Shown: in pieces, positions 17,637 through 28,505 of the stretch
Numbering within the stretch: position 1 is the first letter of the stretch
How the letters are laid out: each line of letters starts with the position of its first letter
From: an uncultured Clostridia bacterium
GTDB taxonomy: Bacteria > Bacillota > Clostridia > TANB77 > CAG-508
DNA: 62,915 nucleotides
NCBI GenBank assembly: GCA_947631785.1
Contig: CANRMR010000005.1
Span: 1 to 62,915 of the forward strand
Direction of reading: 5' to 3'
Position numbers and translations under genes: made by a program
The notes under the pieces: model-generated
The model's input: the letters and a program-made list of their open reading frames with translations, nothing else
The model's database searches: none
Told to the model about the DNA's origin: nothing

Positions 17637-17672
17637 AGAAAAACGAAAAGGATTTTATCTTTTTCGTTTTTT
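17637..17672 (+). terminator. Terminator after agrC
   Basis: AAAACGAAAAG and CTTTTTCGTTTT pair around ATTTTAT and are followed by TTTTTTC, 13 bases beyond the stop. Confidence 0.75.
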
Positions 17673-17843
17673 CATTAGGCTATGCATATTTGTAAAGCAA
17701 AATGCACATATGTGTATCGAAAGCTTTAATTTCGTTAACGCACAGTTTTTTATTTGCAAATTCAAATAGGCAGAAAAAAGTATGACAAAGCCACATTTCT
17801 TGTATAGTAAGAGGAAATTTCAGTTAAAATATTATTATATTAT

Positions 17844-17877
17844 TATAGTACTATTTTATTTCTAAAATAGTACTATA
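17844..17877. repeat. Perfect AT-rich inverted repeat between agrC and agrD
   Basis: TATAGTACTATTTTA and TAAAATAGTACTATA pair perfectly (15 bp) around TTTC. It lies in the 340-base space between the convergent agrAC and agrDB units and may end the agrBD transcript. Nothing else in the space looks coding. Confidence 0.5.
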
Positions 17878-17965
17878 GTAGTTTCGTAGTTTTTGTTACT
17901 ATTATTTTTTATAATAGTTTGAATATTTCTTTATGTATTAAAGAATTAAGAAAAGTTTTTAATCA

Positions 17966-18085
17966 CTAATCTTTTTTAATTAAACTTGCTGGCATTTTTG
18001 GTTGATGCCATACTCCCCAAAATATACAAGCTGTATTTGTAGATTTTGCGTATTTTTCTGCCATTTTAGCTAATAATTTTAACAT
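17966..18085 (-). CDS. agrD: AgrD cyclic autoinducer peptide precursor
   Basis: A 39-residue gene. The amphipathic N-terminal helix (LKLLAKMAEKYAK) is followed by STNTACIFWG and the conserved acidic-type tail region with HQPKMPASL. This is the AgrD layout: the signal is cut out around the Cys at residue 20 and closed as a thiolactone, probably Cys-Ile-Phe-Trp with or without Gly. AGGAGGG precedes the ATG. It lies 61 bases downstream of agrB, the enzyme that processes it. The exact mature ring cannot be read from sequence alone. Confidence 0.88.
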   Translation of the reverse strand: MLKLLAKMAEKYAKSTNTACIFWGVWHQPKMPASLIKKD

Positions 18086-18146
18086 AAAAAATTCCCTCCT
18101 TACTATTTAATTTATTTATAATACAAAACATATATTATGTTTTATA

Positions 18147-18773
18147 TTAAACTGATTGAATTGATTTGTTGTTATAAATTTCATGTCCATATTCATTTTT
18201 TGTAAGTTTATAAGCAAGCCTTGTAATTGATATTGTTTGAATTAACATTCCATATATAATTATGCTTGCAATTAAATCATTATTTATAACAAGTGATACT
18301 GCTAAAGTAATTGTTAAAGTTATATATGATAAAATTCTTTTTTGCGTTCTTTCTTTTTTTGTAAGTATTGGTACATTTTCTGTATCCGCCGGTGCATATT
18401 TTTTTACCAAAATCATTCCAAATATCCATACAATTGCTATTGAAATATATTTTATATTACCTATAAGTGGAAGATATTTTGCAAGTAATACTGTCCCACA
18501 ATATATAGATGTAGTACAAACTACACATCCAATATGTGTTTTTAGGTGAAAACCCCCAGAGAAATTACGATATGGTAATATTATAAAAAACGCAAGTATT
18601 GTATACCAGCCAATTCCCAATAAAAAAGCTATTGCTATCATTATAAATATTTTTGGAATTTCGCCTATAATTAGCTCTACACCATAATGAATTACTTCTG
18701 CTTTTTCATCATCTATATCTGGATTTTGTTTTCTTATTTTATTTGTTAAAAAATCACAAATTTTATCGATCAT
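18147..18773 (-). CDS. agrB: AgrB peptide-processing membrane protease
   Basis: The product is 208 residues with five or six membrane segments. The catalytic pair is in RNFSGGFHLKTHIGC: His76 and Cys83. The following APADTENVPI loop is an AgrB hallmark. AgrB cuts the AgrD precursor and forms the thiolactone. I chose the start at 18773 for AGGGAG nine bases upstream; the frame is open ten codons further. It precedes agrD on the same strand. Confidence 0.93.
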   Translation of the reverse strand: MIDKICDFLTNKIRKQNPDIDDEKAEVIHYGVELIIGEIPKIFIMIAIAFLLGIGWYTILAFFIILPYRNFSGGFHLKTHIGCVVCTTSIYCGTVLLAKYLPLIGNIKYISIAIVWIFGMILVKKYAPADTENVPILTKKERTQKRILSYITLTITLAVSLVINNDLIASIIIYGMLIQTISITRLAYKLTKNEYGHEIYNNKSIQSV

Positions 18774-18985
18774 TTTTATCTCCCTTTGTTTTCTACGAGA
18801 CAATTTTATATTTATTTCGACACAATTTGCGTTTCTATTTATAAGATGTTTATTTTAATTTACATTAATTTTATTTTTTTGTTTTACAAATATTTAAACT
18901 ATTTTTGTAAAATCGACATAACTTTATAACAATATATTTTATGTAATAAATATTTAAAAAATTCCAGATATATTTCCTATTAGAT

Positions 18986-19024
18986 AAAAAAAAATAGAAA
19001 ACATTTTTGTTTTCTATTTTTTTT
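18986..19024 (-). terminator. Terminator of the transglutaminase-like gene
   Basis: AAAAATAGAAAACA and TGTTTTCTATTTTT pair around TTT, with long A and T tracts. It overlaps the region immediately after the stop at 19029. Confidence 0.75.
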
Positions 19025-19028
19025 ATGT

Positions 19029-20186
19029 TTATTCATAATCATTTATACTTAATATTGGATAAGAAAATGTTTTTCCTTCTATTGAAATTTGACCTTCTTC
19101 TATATGATTTTTATAAAATTCTTTCGAACCTTTTAAAAAGTTTTCATATTTTAGATCATTTGTTAATTTTCCCCCACCTTGTATAATTGGATCATCCCAT
19201 GTTACATCTATTGCATACCAATTATTATCTAAGTAAACATAGTTCCACATATGTTTTTCAGATTCGCCTTTAGAATTTTGCCCTATTCCTTTTGCTAGAA
19301 TGCATGGAATATCTAAATCATCTAAAATATATTTTAAAGCTTTAGCATAACCTTCACATACTACTTTTCTTTCGATAAATGCTCCATAAATATTATGTTT
19401 GTTCTGTCTTGATAATGTAGTATCATACTCTAAGTTATCTACAAGCCAGTCGTGTACTTTTTTTATTTTATCATAATTAGAAAATCCCATTAATTGATTT
19501 TTCATTTGCAATTTTACATTTTCTAATTCATAAATTGCATTTTGCACTTGATCATAACTTGAAAAAGCATCATCAAAATAATTTATATTATCCCCTTTAC
19601 CAATTGTTACTTTATAATTTACATTGCTTCCCCATGTTGATTTTGTTGTAAGAAGAGAAATCTTTGCAGTATCAACAAAAAACATATCTGTATTATCATA
19701 AATAAAAGCATCCCAAGAATCCTGAAAAGCTTCTGCTAATATACTATCACCATTTGTTTGATATAGCACATTAGTTATACTATTTGGCAGGGTTATCTCA
19801 TAAACTCCTGTTTTTAAATTTTCTTTATTTTCAACAAACACATTGTAAATTTTCTTTGCAACATCATTTAATTGTGTATAGAAAAAGTTTTTTTCTGCAT
19901 TTAATTTATTTATTATTTGTTCATTATTGCTATTTTTATAAACATTATTATCTTCAACTCCTGTAATAATATAATTTTGTAATTGTTCATTTTCTTTATT
20001 TTCTTCATTAGCTATTGTTATATTTTCATTTATAAAATCAAAAGATACTCCAGTCATTTCTTCTATTTTATCTACATCATAACCCCTATATAAGAAAAAA
20101 TATATACAAAAACATATTAAAGATATTAAAGCTAATATAATAACAATCTGTATTAATGCTAAAACAAAATTTCCTATCTTTTTCAT
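19029..20186 (-). CDS. Membrane-anchored transglutaminase-like protein
   Basis: The product is 385 residues. One N-terminal hydrophobic helix (residues 8-33) is followed by about 190 residues of extracellular sequence and a transglutaminase-like cysteine-protease fold. Catalytic Cys is in KVVCEGYAKA, His in HMWNYV and Asp in AIDVTWDD. The Cys-His-Asp triad is complete, so it may be a surface protease or cross-linking enzyme. The long N-terminal outer domain resembles no motif I know. It is a single gene with its own terminator. Confidence 0.75.
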   Translation of the reverse strand: MKKIGNFVLALIQIVIILALISLICFCIYFFLYRGYDVDKIEEMTGVSFDFINENITIANEENKENEQLQNYIITGVEDNNVYKNSNNEQIINKLNAEKNFFYTQLNDVAKKIYNVFVENKENLKTGVYEITLPNSITNVLYQTNGDSILAEAFQDSWDAFIYDNTDMFFVDTAKISLLTTKSTWGSNVNYKVTIGKGDNINYFDDAFSSYDQVQNAIYELENVKLQMKNQLMGFSNYDKIKKVHDWLVDNLEYDTTLSRQNKHNIYGAFIERKVVCEGYAKALKYILDDLDIPCILAKGIGQNSKGESEKHMWNYVYLDNNWYAIDVTWDDPIIQGGGKLTNDLKYENFLKGSKEFYKNHIEEGQISIEGKTFSYPILSINDYE

Positions 20187-20403
20187 AGTAACTTTTCTCC
20201 TTTATATTTATTATAATAGATTCTTGATATTTTTTCAATAAAGATAACTTATATAAAAATATAATTTATAAATTAATTATTAAATAGTATTAATTTATTT
20301 TTTCGACATAATATTGTAATAAAATTGTAATTTATTTGTAATACCAATTTTTTTGTAGTTATTATATAATATAATTGATACAAAAGATTGGAGGTCTTTT
20401 TTT

Positions 20404-21507
20404 TTGAATAATATTGAAACTAATCTAAAAAAAGAAGGTATAAATGTTATTAAATCCTTAGATACTCTTACAATTAACACAATTGCAAAAAATGTTTCTC
20501 AAATTTTGTGTGCTACCTTTCCAGAACAAAATCTAAATTATAATGAAACATTTATCAAAATTTCAAGGCTTAACATGTATGTTGCAAACATGCCTAAGGA
20601 TATGTCTGTTGCAAAATATTATTACAAAAATTCTTCCATTTATTTAAGTAATAAAATGGATTTTAAAATTTTAAATAAATGCCTTATACATGAATGCATT
20701 CATGCACTTCAAACAAAAAGAGACTTAAAAAATGATGTAATAAAATTAGGTTTATGCAATTTTTCAAATTCTAGATTACCTGGCATGGCTTTAAATGAAG
20801 CTGTAGTTCAACTTATGTCAGAAGAGTGTATTAAATCTGTAGAAGATAGTGTAAAATATTATGGAATTGAACTATCTACTATTAGCCCTGATTATTATCC
20901 TCTAGAATGTGCTATTGCAAACCAAATGGCATATATTACTGGAAAACAATGTATGTACCATAGTACAATTTTTTCAGATTCAATTTTTAAAGATACATTT
21001 ATCTCTTTTACATCTAAAAAATGTTTTTATACTGTTGAAAAAAATTTAGATATAATGATGAATTTAGAAGATAAAATTGTATATTTAACAAATAAATTAA
21101 ATTCTGAGAATATGACTAATAAATTAGCTTTTAAAATATCAAAACAAATTCTACAAATGAAAAATATTATAATGAATTTATTTATTAATACTCAAAACAT
21201 AATTATTAAAACATACTTTGATAGTTTTTACAAAGAAATTTCAACATATAAAGATATTGAAAATTTAAGAAATAAATTATATGGCTATAAAAATTACATT
21301 GGAACAACTGAAAATTATACTTTTTATAATGATTATTATATAAATATGATGCAACTTTTAGAAAATAAATATGATGAATTAGATGGAATTACAACATTAC
21401 CTACTATTTACAATGAAAGTAAACTTTTAATTGCTTTTAAAAAATTAAAACAACTATTTTCAAAACAACAATCTACAATGTATGGAAATAATTTAATAAA
21501 TAAATAA
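20404..21507 (+). CDS. HExxH-containing protein, possible metallopeptidase
   Basis: I do not recognise this 367-residue family. Residues 95-105 contain IHECIHALQT, a zinc-binding HExxH signature, and LNEAVVQLMSEE about 35 residues later offers a third ligand, the arrangement of gluzincin-type proteases. The C-terminal 170 residues are helical. No signal peptide or membrane helix is visible, so it should be cytoplasmic. It starts at TTG (20404) with GGAGG six bases upstream, and a TATAAT-like box lies about 25 bases before that. The gene faces agr and stands alone. Confidence 0.55.
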   Translation: MNNIETNLKKEGINVIKSLDTLTINTIAKNVSQILCATFPEQNLNYNETFIKISRLNMYVANMPKDMSVAKYYYKNSSIYLSNKMDFKILNKCLIHECIHALQTKRDLKNDVIKLGLCNFSNSRLPGMALNEAVVQLMSEECIKSVEDSVKYYGIELSTISPDYYPLECAIANQMAYITGKQCMYHSTIFSDSIFKDTFISFTSKKCFYTVEKNLDIMMNLEDKIVYLTNKLNSENMTNKLAFKISKQILQMKNIIMNLFINTQNIIIKTYFDSFYKEISTYKDIENLRNKLYGYKNYIGTTENYTFYNDYYINMMQLLENKYDELDGITTLPTIYNESKLLIAFKKLKQLFSKQQSTMYGNNLINK

Positions 21508-21533
21508 AAATATATATTTATTTACAATAAAAA

Positions 21534-21657
21534 ACAAAGGTATATATAAAATTATCTTTTTTCAAAAACCCTGACGCGCAGTTTGGGAGTGAAAGCGAAG
21601 CGAAACGACCAGCAAGGAAATGTTTTTGAAAAAAATAATTTATATATATACCTTTGT
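21534..21657. repeat. Long hairpin element E1: AT-rich arms, GC-rich interior
   Basis: Left arm ACAAAGGTATATATAAAATT pairs with right arm AATTTATATATATACCTTTGT, and pairing continues inward to CAAAAA/TTTTTG, about 35 bp. The 54-base interior includes GCGCAGTTTGGGAG, GCGAAGCGAAACG and CCAGCAAGG. The same interior occurs in reverse orientation in element E2 at 38352-38486. It lies between convergent genes. The small frame across it is an artefact of the palindrome. Confidence 0.7.
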
Positions 21658-21792
21658 TTAAATATTTTTGTTTGAATATTTTTGCTTAAATGTTTTTGCT
21701 TAATATATTTTGCTTTTATATGCCCTTCTTTAAAATACATATGTTTAATATATTTTTTTTATATATCTTCATTAAAAATTAGTAAATTAATT

Positions 21793-23067
21793 TTACATTT
21801 TACATTTTTCATTGTCTTTTTTAATTATTTGTTTTGCTGCATTTATTCCTGCTCTTGCGGCCCATGCAACAGTTTGTTTTGCACCTATTATATCACCTGC
21901 AGCATATACATTTTCAATTGAAGTTTCATAATCTTCATTTACATTTATGTATTCCCATTTAGAAGTTTCCAATTTTAAAGAATCAACTAACTTCTTTTCT
22001 GGAATTGAACCGACAGCCATAATTACATAGTCCATATCTAATAAAAATTCACTTTTTTCTATATCAACAGGTACTAATCTTGCTTCCCCCTGTTTTTGCA
22101 CTAAATTAGTTTTAATACATTCTATCTTTTCAACTTTTCCTGAATTTGATAAAATTCTCTTTAAATTTGTTTTAAATAAAAAATTAACTCCCTCATTTTC
22201 AGCATCAGCAATTTCTTTTTCTTCTGCTGGCATTTGCTCTTTGCTTCTTCTGTAAATTACAGTTACCTCTTTTGCCCCCATTTTATTTACAGTCCTTGCA
22301 GCATCCATTGCTACATTTCCACCACCGATAACAGCAACTTTTTTTCCATTATAATCTGGATGTGATTTATATTCTAATAATTCATTTCCTCCATAAACAC
22401 CTATTAAATCTTCTCCAGGTATATTCATTTTTGAAGATACATTTGCACCTATTGCAAGTAAAACACTATCAAATTGCTCTTTTAGCCCATTTATTGTAAT
22501 ATCCTTGCCTAATTTGCTATTATATTTTACTTCTATACCCAAAGATAACACTTTATTTATCCAATTATTTAAAAGTTCTTTATCTAATCTAAACTCTGGA
22601 ATTCCATGGTTTAATAATCCTCCCAATACACTGTATTTTTCAAATATTGTTACCATATATCCATTTTTTCTTAAATAATATGCAGAAGCAATTCCAGCAG
22701 GTCCACCTCCTACTATTGCAACTTTTTTTCCATTTAAATTTTCTTTTTCTATTTCATAATTTTCTTTAAATGCCATATCTCCTACAAAAGCTTCTATATC
22801 ACCAATAGATACACTTTTTCCTTTTAATCCTCTTACGCATGATCCTTCACATTGGCTTTTATGAGGACAAATTCGTCCACAAATAGGCATAAGTATTGTT
22901 GTTTGTGATAAAATTTGAAATGCTTCTTCATATTTTTCATCTTTTACTGCTTGAATAAATTCTGGAATATCATTTTCTAATGGACATCCTTTTGTACATG
23001 GTTTTGTTTTACAATGCAAACAATAATTTGCTTTTTCCTTTATATTTTCTATATATTCTTGCTTCAT
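21793..23067 (-). CDS. NAD(P)H-dependent FAD oxidoreductase, glutamate-synthase small-subunit type
   Basis: The 424-residue product has an N-terminal Fe-S region (CLHCKTKPC, CGRICPHKSQC), an FAD site (VAIVGGGPAGIASAYYL) near residue 112, a second dinucleotide site (VAVIGGGNVAMDAA) near residue 240, and AAGDIIG at the C-terminal FAD contact. This is the GltD/NfnB/dihydropyrimidine-dehydrogenase N-domain architecture, moving electrons from NAD(P)H to a partner subunit. No large GltB-like subunit is nearby, so the physiological partner is unknown. It is the last gene after addB and udg. Confidence 0.85.
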   Translation of the reverse strand: MKQEYIENIKEKANYCLHCKTKPCTKGCPLENDIPEFIQAVKDEKYEEAFQILSQTTILMPICGRICPHKSQCEGSCVRGLKGKSVSIGDIEAFVGDMAFKENYEIEKENLNGKKVAIVGGGPAGIASAYYLRKNGYMVTIFEKYSVLGGLLNHGIPEFRLDKELLNNWINKVLSLGIEVKYNSKLGKDITINGLKEQFDSVLLAIGANVSSKMNIPGEDLIGVYGGNELLEYKSHPDYNGKKVAVIGGGNVAMDAARTVNKMGAKEVTVIYRRSKEQMPAEEKEIADAENEGVNFLFKTNLKRILSNSGKVEKIECIKTNLVQKQGEARLVPVDIEKSEFLLDMDYVIMAVGSIPEKKLVDSLKLETSKWEYINVNEDYETSIENVYAAGDIIGAKQTVAWAARAGINAAKQIIKKDNEKCKM

Positions 23068-23096
23068 TTTTATTCCTTTCTATTTTATTAATATAT

Positions 23097-23651
23097 TTAC
23101 AATAACTCCATTTTTTCTTTTGCATTTTTTAAATCTTTCCAAAAGTCAATCTTTTTTGTTTCGTCACGAAGTAATGCTGCTGGATGCCATGTAGGAAGAT
23201 AGAAAATCCCATTTTTTTCTACCCATTTTCCTCTTGATGCTGTAATATTATATTCTTTTCCAAGTATATTTTTTAATGCTACACTACCAAGTAATACAAT
23301 TATTTTTGGTTTTACAAATATTACTTGGTTTCTTAAATAATCCATACAAGCTTTAGCTTCATCATCTTGTGGATTTCTGTTAGAAGGAGGCCTACACTTT
23401 ACAATATTTGCAATATAGACTTCTTGTCTTTTTATTCCAATACCTTCAAACGCCATATTCATTAACTTTCCTGCTTTTCCAACAAATGGTTCCCCAAGCT
23501 TATCTTCATCTGCACCTGGACCTTCTCCAATAAACATTACTTTAGCTTCTTTATTACCTGTTCCAAATACAGTATTAATTCTATTTTCGCATAATCTACA
23601 CTTTTTACAACAAGATACCGCCTGCTCTAGTTCTTCCCATCTTTCATACAT
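23097..23651 (-). CDS. Family 4 uracil-DNA glycosylase (Fe-S type)
   Basis: The 184-residue product contains GEGPGADED (uracil-binding motif A), four cluster cysteines (CKKC region near the N-terminus, C in IVKCRPP and the GKAGK-bounded segment) and HPAALLR (motif B). It removes uracil from DNA and starts base-excision repair. Its start overlaps addB's end by eight bases, so it belongs to the repair operon. Confidence 0.9.
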   Translation of the reverse strand: MYERWEELEQAVSCCKKCRLCENRINTVFGTGNKEAKVMFIGEGPGADEDKLGEPFVGKAGKLMNMAFEGIGIKRQEVYIANIVKCRPPSNRNPQDDEAKACMDYLRNQVIFVKPKIIVLLGSVALKNILGKEYNITASRGKWVEKNGIFYLPTWHPAALLRDETKKIDFWKDLKNAKEKMELL

Positions 23652-26600
23652 TTTTTAATTCTCCTTCTATTTTTTCTATTACCTTTTGTTTATCATTATT
23701 TGGAATATAATTATAGTTTTGTTTTAAATCCTTATCATTAAATCCACAAATAGATGAATACGTACAATATTTGCAAGGTGTTTTTTTGTTTTTACTACTG
23801 TAATATGGGAAAACATCAATATTTCCACTATATATTTCTTCTGCTATTTGCTTAATAGTTAAATTGACATATTTTTGTAAATATTCAAATTGCTGTCTAG
23901 ATACACTACTAGATCTGGACATGCTTAAATTATTTTTTGAATCAATATAAGCCGGAATTAAGTTTGAAGCACCTTTATCTAATGTTTTATCCATCATCTT
24001 AACTACATTTATATCTGCTAATATTAGTCCTTGCATTTTAAATTCATTTGCAATTTTTTCTTCTATATTTTCTTTACTTAAGTTATTTTTTGTTTTTATA
24101 ATAGGATCAATTAAATTAAAATACAAAATACCTGCTGGAATTGCATTTTCTTTTTTACTTACAGCATCTAAATAAGTAAGAAGTTGAAGTTGTAATCCAT
24201 ACTCTACCTCGTTTAAATCAATATTTTTTATAGATGATTTATAATCTATAATTCTTAAATATTTTCCATTTTCGTCTTTAGCTATATCTACACGATCAAT
24301 TTTACCAGTAATTTCAACCTTTTTTCCATCTGAAAGTTCAATTATTATTGGCTCATATGTTTTACCTTTTTTAAACTCTATTTCAGTCCCTAATACATTA
24401 AAATCACTTAATGTTAATGTTTGAATAATGTATTTCATCGATTTTATTAATACTCTTTTTAATCTATTAGTTAAAATTTTAAATTTTGATGTACTTGTAA
24501 AAATATAGTATTTAGAAATAGATAATTTTTCATCTATTACCTTATTTATTATATCCTTTATATCATCATCTGTTATTTTTCTTAAATCTATATTTTCTAA
24601 TCTTAATTTTTCAAAAAAAGAATCAATAACATCATGCATAAATGTACCTGTATCTAAACTTTGTATTTGAAACTTTCTTTTTTCTTCTAATTTTAAACCA
24701 TATTTTAAATAATAAGAAAATGGACAAGACCTGTATTGTTCCAATCTTGATATGCTTGTTTTTAATATATTTCCATTTATTTTTTCAATTATATCCTTTT
24801 TTATTGGGCTTGGATTAATATGAAAATTAAAGCCATCCATTGCTTTATCTATTCTTTTTTTCCATTCATCATTTGAATTGTAATAACTAAATATTTCAAA
24901 CCAAATAGGTGAAATTTCATTACCATCTTTTAGCATTCTAATTTGACATAACATTTCTTCGAAAGTACTTTCTAGGCAACCAATTTTACTTTCTTTTTGT
25001 AGAACATCACTTTGCTCTATTAGTCTTGGAAAAATTCTTTTTAATTTAGTGATTAACATAGATGGCCTTAAAGTTTTACCTTCATTATCAGATGAATCAT
25101 ATGATATATAAAGTTTTTCTTCTGGTATGCAAAGAGCTTTATATATATTAAAATTTTCTTCATACAATTGTTCTTTTGTTCCATTTGCAAGTTCTATTTT
25201 AAATTGTTTTAAAACTTGTCTATCTTTATCATCTAAAAATCCTTCTTCTTTTCTTACACTTGGAAATATTCCATCATTTACACCAATTAAAAACAATGCC
25301 TTAATTTTATGACTTCTTGAACGATCAATATTTCCTAAAATAACTTGATCTTTAGTAAGAGGTATATTACCGAAATTTGCTTCTGAAAGTCCTGCTTTTA
25401 AAACTGATAAATATTGCTCAAAATTAAGAGCTTTATTTCCAAGTACCAAAACCATTTCGTCTAAAACATTTATTACAGTATTCCAGCTTAAATTGCACAT
25501 ACTTGCAAGTTCTAATTTACCTTCTAATTCTAATTTTTTTTGTTTTTCACTTAATTTTTCTTCAATTTTTTGTTCCTCAAGGAAAAGATAAATTTCTTTA
25601 GTAATATCATATACTGTCGCCTTCTTTTTAATTTTTTTTGAAAAATCAATTAAAGGATCTACTATTTTTTTTCTTATAGAAAGTATATTTTCTTCACCAT
25701 CTTCTACATGCCACTCATCTTTATACCATTTACTTCTATTTATTCCCCACTTTATACAATAATTTTCTAATATAAATGCCTCTTGTCTAGTTATATTGCA
25801 TAAACCAGTTTTTATATAATTTAAAACTGCATCTGTAGACCAATTTTTTGCAAATATTTCAAGAAATGCAATTAAATATTTTACAAACAAACTTTGACCC
25901 AAAGCCTGCTTTTGATCAATAAAAATAGGTATATTATATTTTGCAAAAATTGCTTTTGCAATACCAGAATATACATCTATATTTTTTGTAACAATTGCAA
26001 TATCGTTATATCTGTAATGTTTTTCTTTTACTAATTTATATATTGTACTTGCAATATTTTCTAATTCTGAATAAGGGTTTTTAGCTAAAAATAGATTAAT
26101 ATCATGTACATCTTCTTCATATTTTTCAAAAGAAGTTTCATAAAGATTCTTTTCCAAATGTTTTAGTTCTTTAGACAAAAAACGATGCATTGTATCTAAA
26201 TTAACAGTTTCTTCTATTATAGTTCCTTTTAAATTAATAAGTTTTTCTACTGTCTGTTTGTTAGGATAAAAAATATCTGATTCTGGATATTTATCTTTTT
26301 TTAAATTATCAGTACAAACAGTTACTGTTACCTGTTTTGCACATTTTAATAGTTTTTCAATTATATTATATTCTTGTGGAGTAAAACCTGTAAATTCGTC
26401 AATATAAATAAAAGAGTCTTTAAACATAGTAGATTTTTCTATTAGATTAGCTAAAATTTTTAGACTATCATTTTCATCAATATATTCATTTTCTATTCTA
26501 TTTTGAAATTTTTCATATATAATAGAAATATCTCTTAATTTTGCATTTAAATATGGATCATCTACCATTTTACTATTTTCTTTTAAATCTTCTTTAGTAA

Positions 26601-26985
26601 TGGCATGTTTTTTTAATTCCATTATAGTATTTATTACAAGCTCTGCATTTTGTTTGGTTTTTCCTAAAAATATTAAGTCCTTTTTATTTTCCTCTAATAA
26701 GTCATACACAAGCATTGTTTTTCCAATGTTTGATAAAATAGTTTTACTGTTTCCTATTTCATCTTTTATTATTCTATATGCCATACGTTCAAAACTAATT
26801 ACTTCTGCATTAATAACAGCATCTTGCATAAGTGCTTTTAGTAATTTTTCTTCTTCTGAAAATGTAAATTGCTCCGGCGTAATAATATATATTTTTTCTT
26901 TATCTTTTATTTTTTTAGTAACTTCATTTAAAACATATGTACTTTTTCCTGTTCCTGACCTACCATATACAATATTAAGCCCCAT
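23644..26985 (-). CDS. addB: AddB subunit of the AddAB helicase-nuclease
   Basis: The 1,113-residue protein starts [16 protein letters not shown] (Walker A). It ends with a RecB-type nuclease domain (GKIDRVDI and DYKSS) and an Fe-S site formed by the Cys of [12 protein letters not shown] plus [10 protein letters not shown]. AddB partners AddA to resect double-strand breaks and recognise Chi. I chose the ATG at 26985 because AAGGAG lies upstream; the frame is open 21 codons further without a site. It overlaps udg, and addA is not in the window. It has no in-frame CGG and no frame break over 3.3 kb. Confidence 0.93.
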   Translation of the reverse strand: MGLNIVYGRSGTGKSTYVLNEVTKKIKDKEKIYIITPEQFTFSEEEKLLKALMQDAVINAEVISFERMAYRIIKDEIGNSKTILSNIGKTMLVYDLLEENKKDLIFLGKTKQNAELVINTIMELKKHAITKEDLKENSKMVDDPYLNAKLRDISIIYEKFQNRIENEYIDENDSLKILANLIEKSTMFKDSFIYIDEFTGFTPQEYNIIEKLLKCAKQVTVTVCTDNLKKDKYPESDIFYPNKQTVEKLINLKGTIIEETVNLDTMHRFLSKELKHLEKNLYETSFEKYEEDVHDINLFLAKNPYSELENIASTIYKLVKEKHYRYNDIAIVTKNIDVYSGIAKAIFAKYNIPIFIDQKQALGQSLFVKYLIAFLEIFAKNWSTDAVLNYIKTGLCNITRQEAFILENYCIKWGINRSKWYKDEWHVEDGEENILSIRKKIVDPLIDFSKKIKKKATVYDITKEIYLFLEEQKIEEKLSEKQKKLELEGKLELASMCNLSWNTVINVLDEMVLVLGNKALNFEQYLSVLKAGLSEANFGNIPLTKDQVILGNIDRSRSHKIKALFLIGVNDGIFPSVRKEEGFLDDKDRQVLKQFKIELANGTKEQLYEENFNIYKALCIPEEKLYISYDSSDNEGKTLRPSMLITKLKRIFPRLIEQSDVLQKESKIGCLESTFEEMLCQIRMLKDGNEISPIWFEIFSYYNSNDEWKKRIDKAMDGFNFHINPSPIKKDIIEKINGNILKTSISRLEQYRSCPFSYYLKYGLKLEEKRKFQIQSLDTGTFMHDVIDSFFEKLRLENIDLRKITDDDIKDIINKVIDEKLSISKYYIFTSTSKFKILTNRLKRVLIKSMKYIIQTLTLSDFNVLGTEIEFKKGKTYEPIIIELSDGKKVEITGKIDRVDIAKDENGKYLRIIDYKSSIKNIDLNEVEYGLQLQLLTYLDAVSKKENAIPAGILYFNLIDPIIKTKNNLSKENIEEKIANEFKMQGLILADINVVKMMDKTLDKGASNLIPAYIDSKNNLSMSRSSSVSRQQFEYLQKYVNLTIKQIAEEIYSGNIDVFPYYSSKNKKTPCKYCTYSSICGFNDKDLKQNYNYIPNNDKQKVIEKIEGELKNV

Positions 26986-27007
26986 TTTTTTCTCCTTGTA
27001 TTTATTT

Positions 27008-27884
27008 TTAAGCTTCTCTTTTCCAATAAAATAAATATTGTTGTGCAATTCCTGCTAAATTTTTATATTTATCTTTTGCTAACTTTTCTATTTCTTTTTG
27101 TTTTACCTTTGTTTCATCTTCATTTTTTATATACAATTCATTCATTACTCTTCTTACCCATACATCAATAGGAAATACTTCGTACCTTTTCATTCCAAAA
27201 AGCATAATACAATCTGCAACTTTTGGCCCTACTCCAGGTAATTCTAGTAATTTTTCTTTTACTTTTTTTGTATCTTTTTCTTTTATTAAATCCTCTAATT
27301 TAACTTTTCCAGTTAGAAAAATTTGTGTCGTTTCGTATACTCTAGTATCACGAAATCCAAGTCCCAAATTTCTTAAATCTGCAACACTTGCTTTAGATAA
27401 TTCTTCTATTGTAGGAAAAGTATAATATTTTTTTCCATTCCAAATAATTTCTCTTCCATATGATTTGCAAATTCTTTCAATTATTCCCTTTATTCTTGGT
27501 ATATTATTGTTTGCAGATATGATAAATGATATTATAACTTCCCATAAGTCTTGATTTAAAATACGAATTCCACATCCATATTCAATACTTCTTTTCATAT
27601 AAGAATCAATTTCAGATAAACTGTTTTTTATTTTTGAATAATCTGTATTAAAGTCAAAATAATCATTTATCGTTTTAATTATATTTTCCTTTAATAGTCC
27701 GTTTAAAAATAATTTTATTATTTTCCTTTTTTACATTTAAAATATTTTCTCCAAATATTCCTTCATAGCTTCCATCTTCTTGTTTATTCCAACGAAAACA
27801 TTGTCCACATTCAAAAATATGCTTTGGCTCGAAATCTTTAAAATTTTCTAATATAAAAATTTGCTCTTTCATCTTTACAATCAT
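27008..27884 (-). CDS. ogg: 8-oxoguanine DNA glycosylase (Ogg type), frame broken at a CGG codon
   Basis: The first frame gives the N-terminal beta domain (ECGQCFRWNKQEDGSYEG) up to IIFK and meets AAA-CGG-A at 27701. Skipping C gives GLLKENIIKTINDYFDFNTD, then YSKIKNSL, and the second frame, which holds the HhH-GPD motif: LPGVGPKVADCI with the catalytic Lys and PIDVWVRR with the catalytic Asp. Corrected length is 291 residues, normal for clostridial Ogg. It excises 8-oxoguanine. Start is ATG 27884 or 27872; the leader is nearly identical to that of tilS. Confidence 0.87.
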
Positions 27885-27905
27885 ACCTTTCTAATGCACA
27901 AATCT
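27862..27905 (-). promoter_or_regulatory. Leader segment of ogg, near-copy of the tilS leader
   Basis: On the minus strand, AGATTTGTGCATTAGAAAGG then TATGATTGTAAAGATG matches tilS (49641-49682): AAATTTGTGCCTTAGAAGGA then ATGATTGTAAAAATG, with only a handful of differences. Both encode MIVKM around the start. The function is unknown. Confidence 0.5.
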
Positions 27906-27945
27906 GGGCTTAAAAAGAATTGTAATTATTTTTTAAGCCTTTTAC
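27906..27945 (+). terminator. Terminator-like hairpin upstream of ogg
   Basis: GGCTTAAAAA and TTTTTTAAGCC pair around GAATTGTAATTA, with TTTTA after it on the plus strand. It could end plus-strand transcripts or shield the ogg leader. Confidence 0.45.
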
Positions 27946-28013
27946 TCCTATATACGCTTCTTTTTTATTGTATCATCTTTAGCATATTTATTCAATATAT
28001 ATTTTCATTACAA

Positions 28014-28052
28014 AAAATGAATTTAGATAAAAATATCTAAATTCATTTTGTT
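28014..28052 (-). terminator. Terminator of spoVG
   Basis: AAAATGAATTTAGATA and TATCTAAATTCATTTT are a perfect 16-bp stem around AAAA, with T-rich flanks on either strand. Confidence 0.8.
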
Positions 28053-28076
28053 TTGATTTTTAAATTTTTAAATTTA

Positions 28077-28355
28077 TTATTCTGCTGATTCTGTTCCTTC
28101 AGCTTCTGGAGCTTCATAAGCTTCTAAGATAGCTGTTTGAATTTTTTCTCTTGTCTCAGCATTGATTGGATGAGCTATATCCTTGAATTCTCCGTTTGGA
28201 GTTTTTCTGCTTGGCATAGCTATAAATAATCCATTTTGGCTTTCGATAACTTTAATATCGTGAACTACGAATTCATTATCGAATGTTACAGAAGCAACAG
28301 CTTTCATTCTGTTCTCTGAATTTACTTTTCTTAAACGTACATCTGTTATTTGCAT
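28077..28355 (-). CDS. spoVG: Septation and sporulation regulator SpoVG
   Basis: The 92-residue product begins [20 protein letters not shown] and contains [16 protein letters not shown] and [20 protein letters not shown], the SpoVG fold. SpoVG is a nucleic-acid-binding regulator affecting septation and sporulation. GGAAGGCGGTG precedes the ATG at 28355; upstream codons in frame are not needed. A tail rich in Glu and Ala follows the core, as usual. Monocistronic. Confidence 0.95.
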   Translation of the reverse strand: MQITDVRLRKVNSENRMKAVASVTFDNEFVVHDIKVIESQNGLFIAMPSRKTPNGEFKDIAHPINAETREKIQTAILEAYEAPEAEGTESAE

Positions 28356-28505
28356 TTTGCGCACCGCCTTCCAAAGTTTTAAAATTATTTGTACATGTTT
28401 TCTTATGTACACTTATATTATTCGCCAAAAAAAATTTTTTTCCTTCTATTTTTTACAAATTAAATTTATTTTTTTTAATTATTATTTAATTTTATTAAAT
28501 ATTAT

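Noticed and set aside
21552-21740. Small frame across hairpin E1
   Set aside because: It runs through a palindrome, has no ribosome-binding site and no resemblance to a protein.
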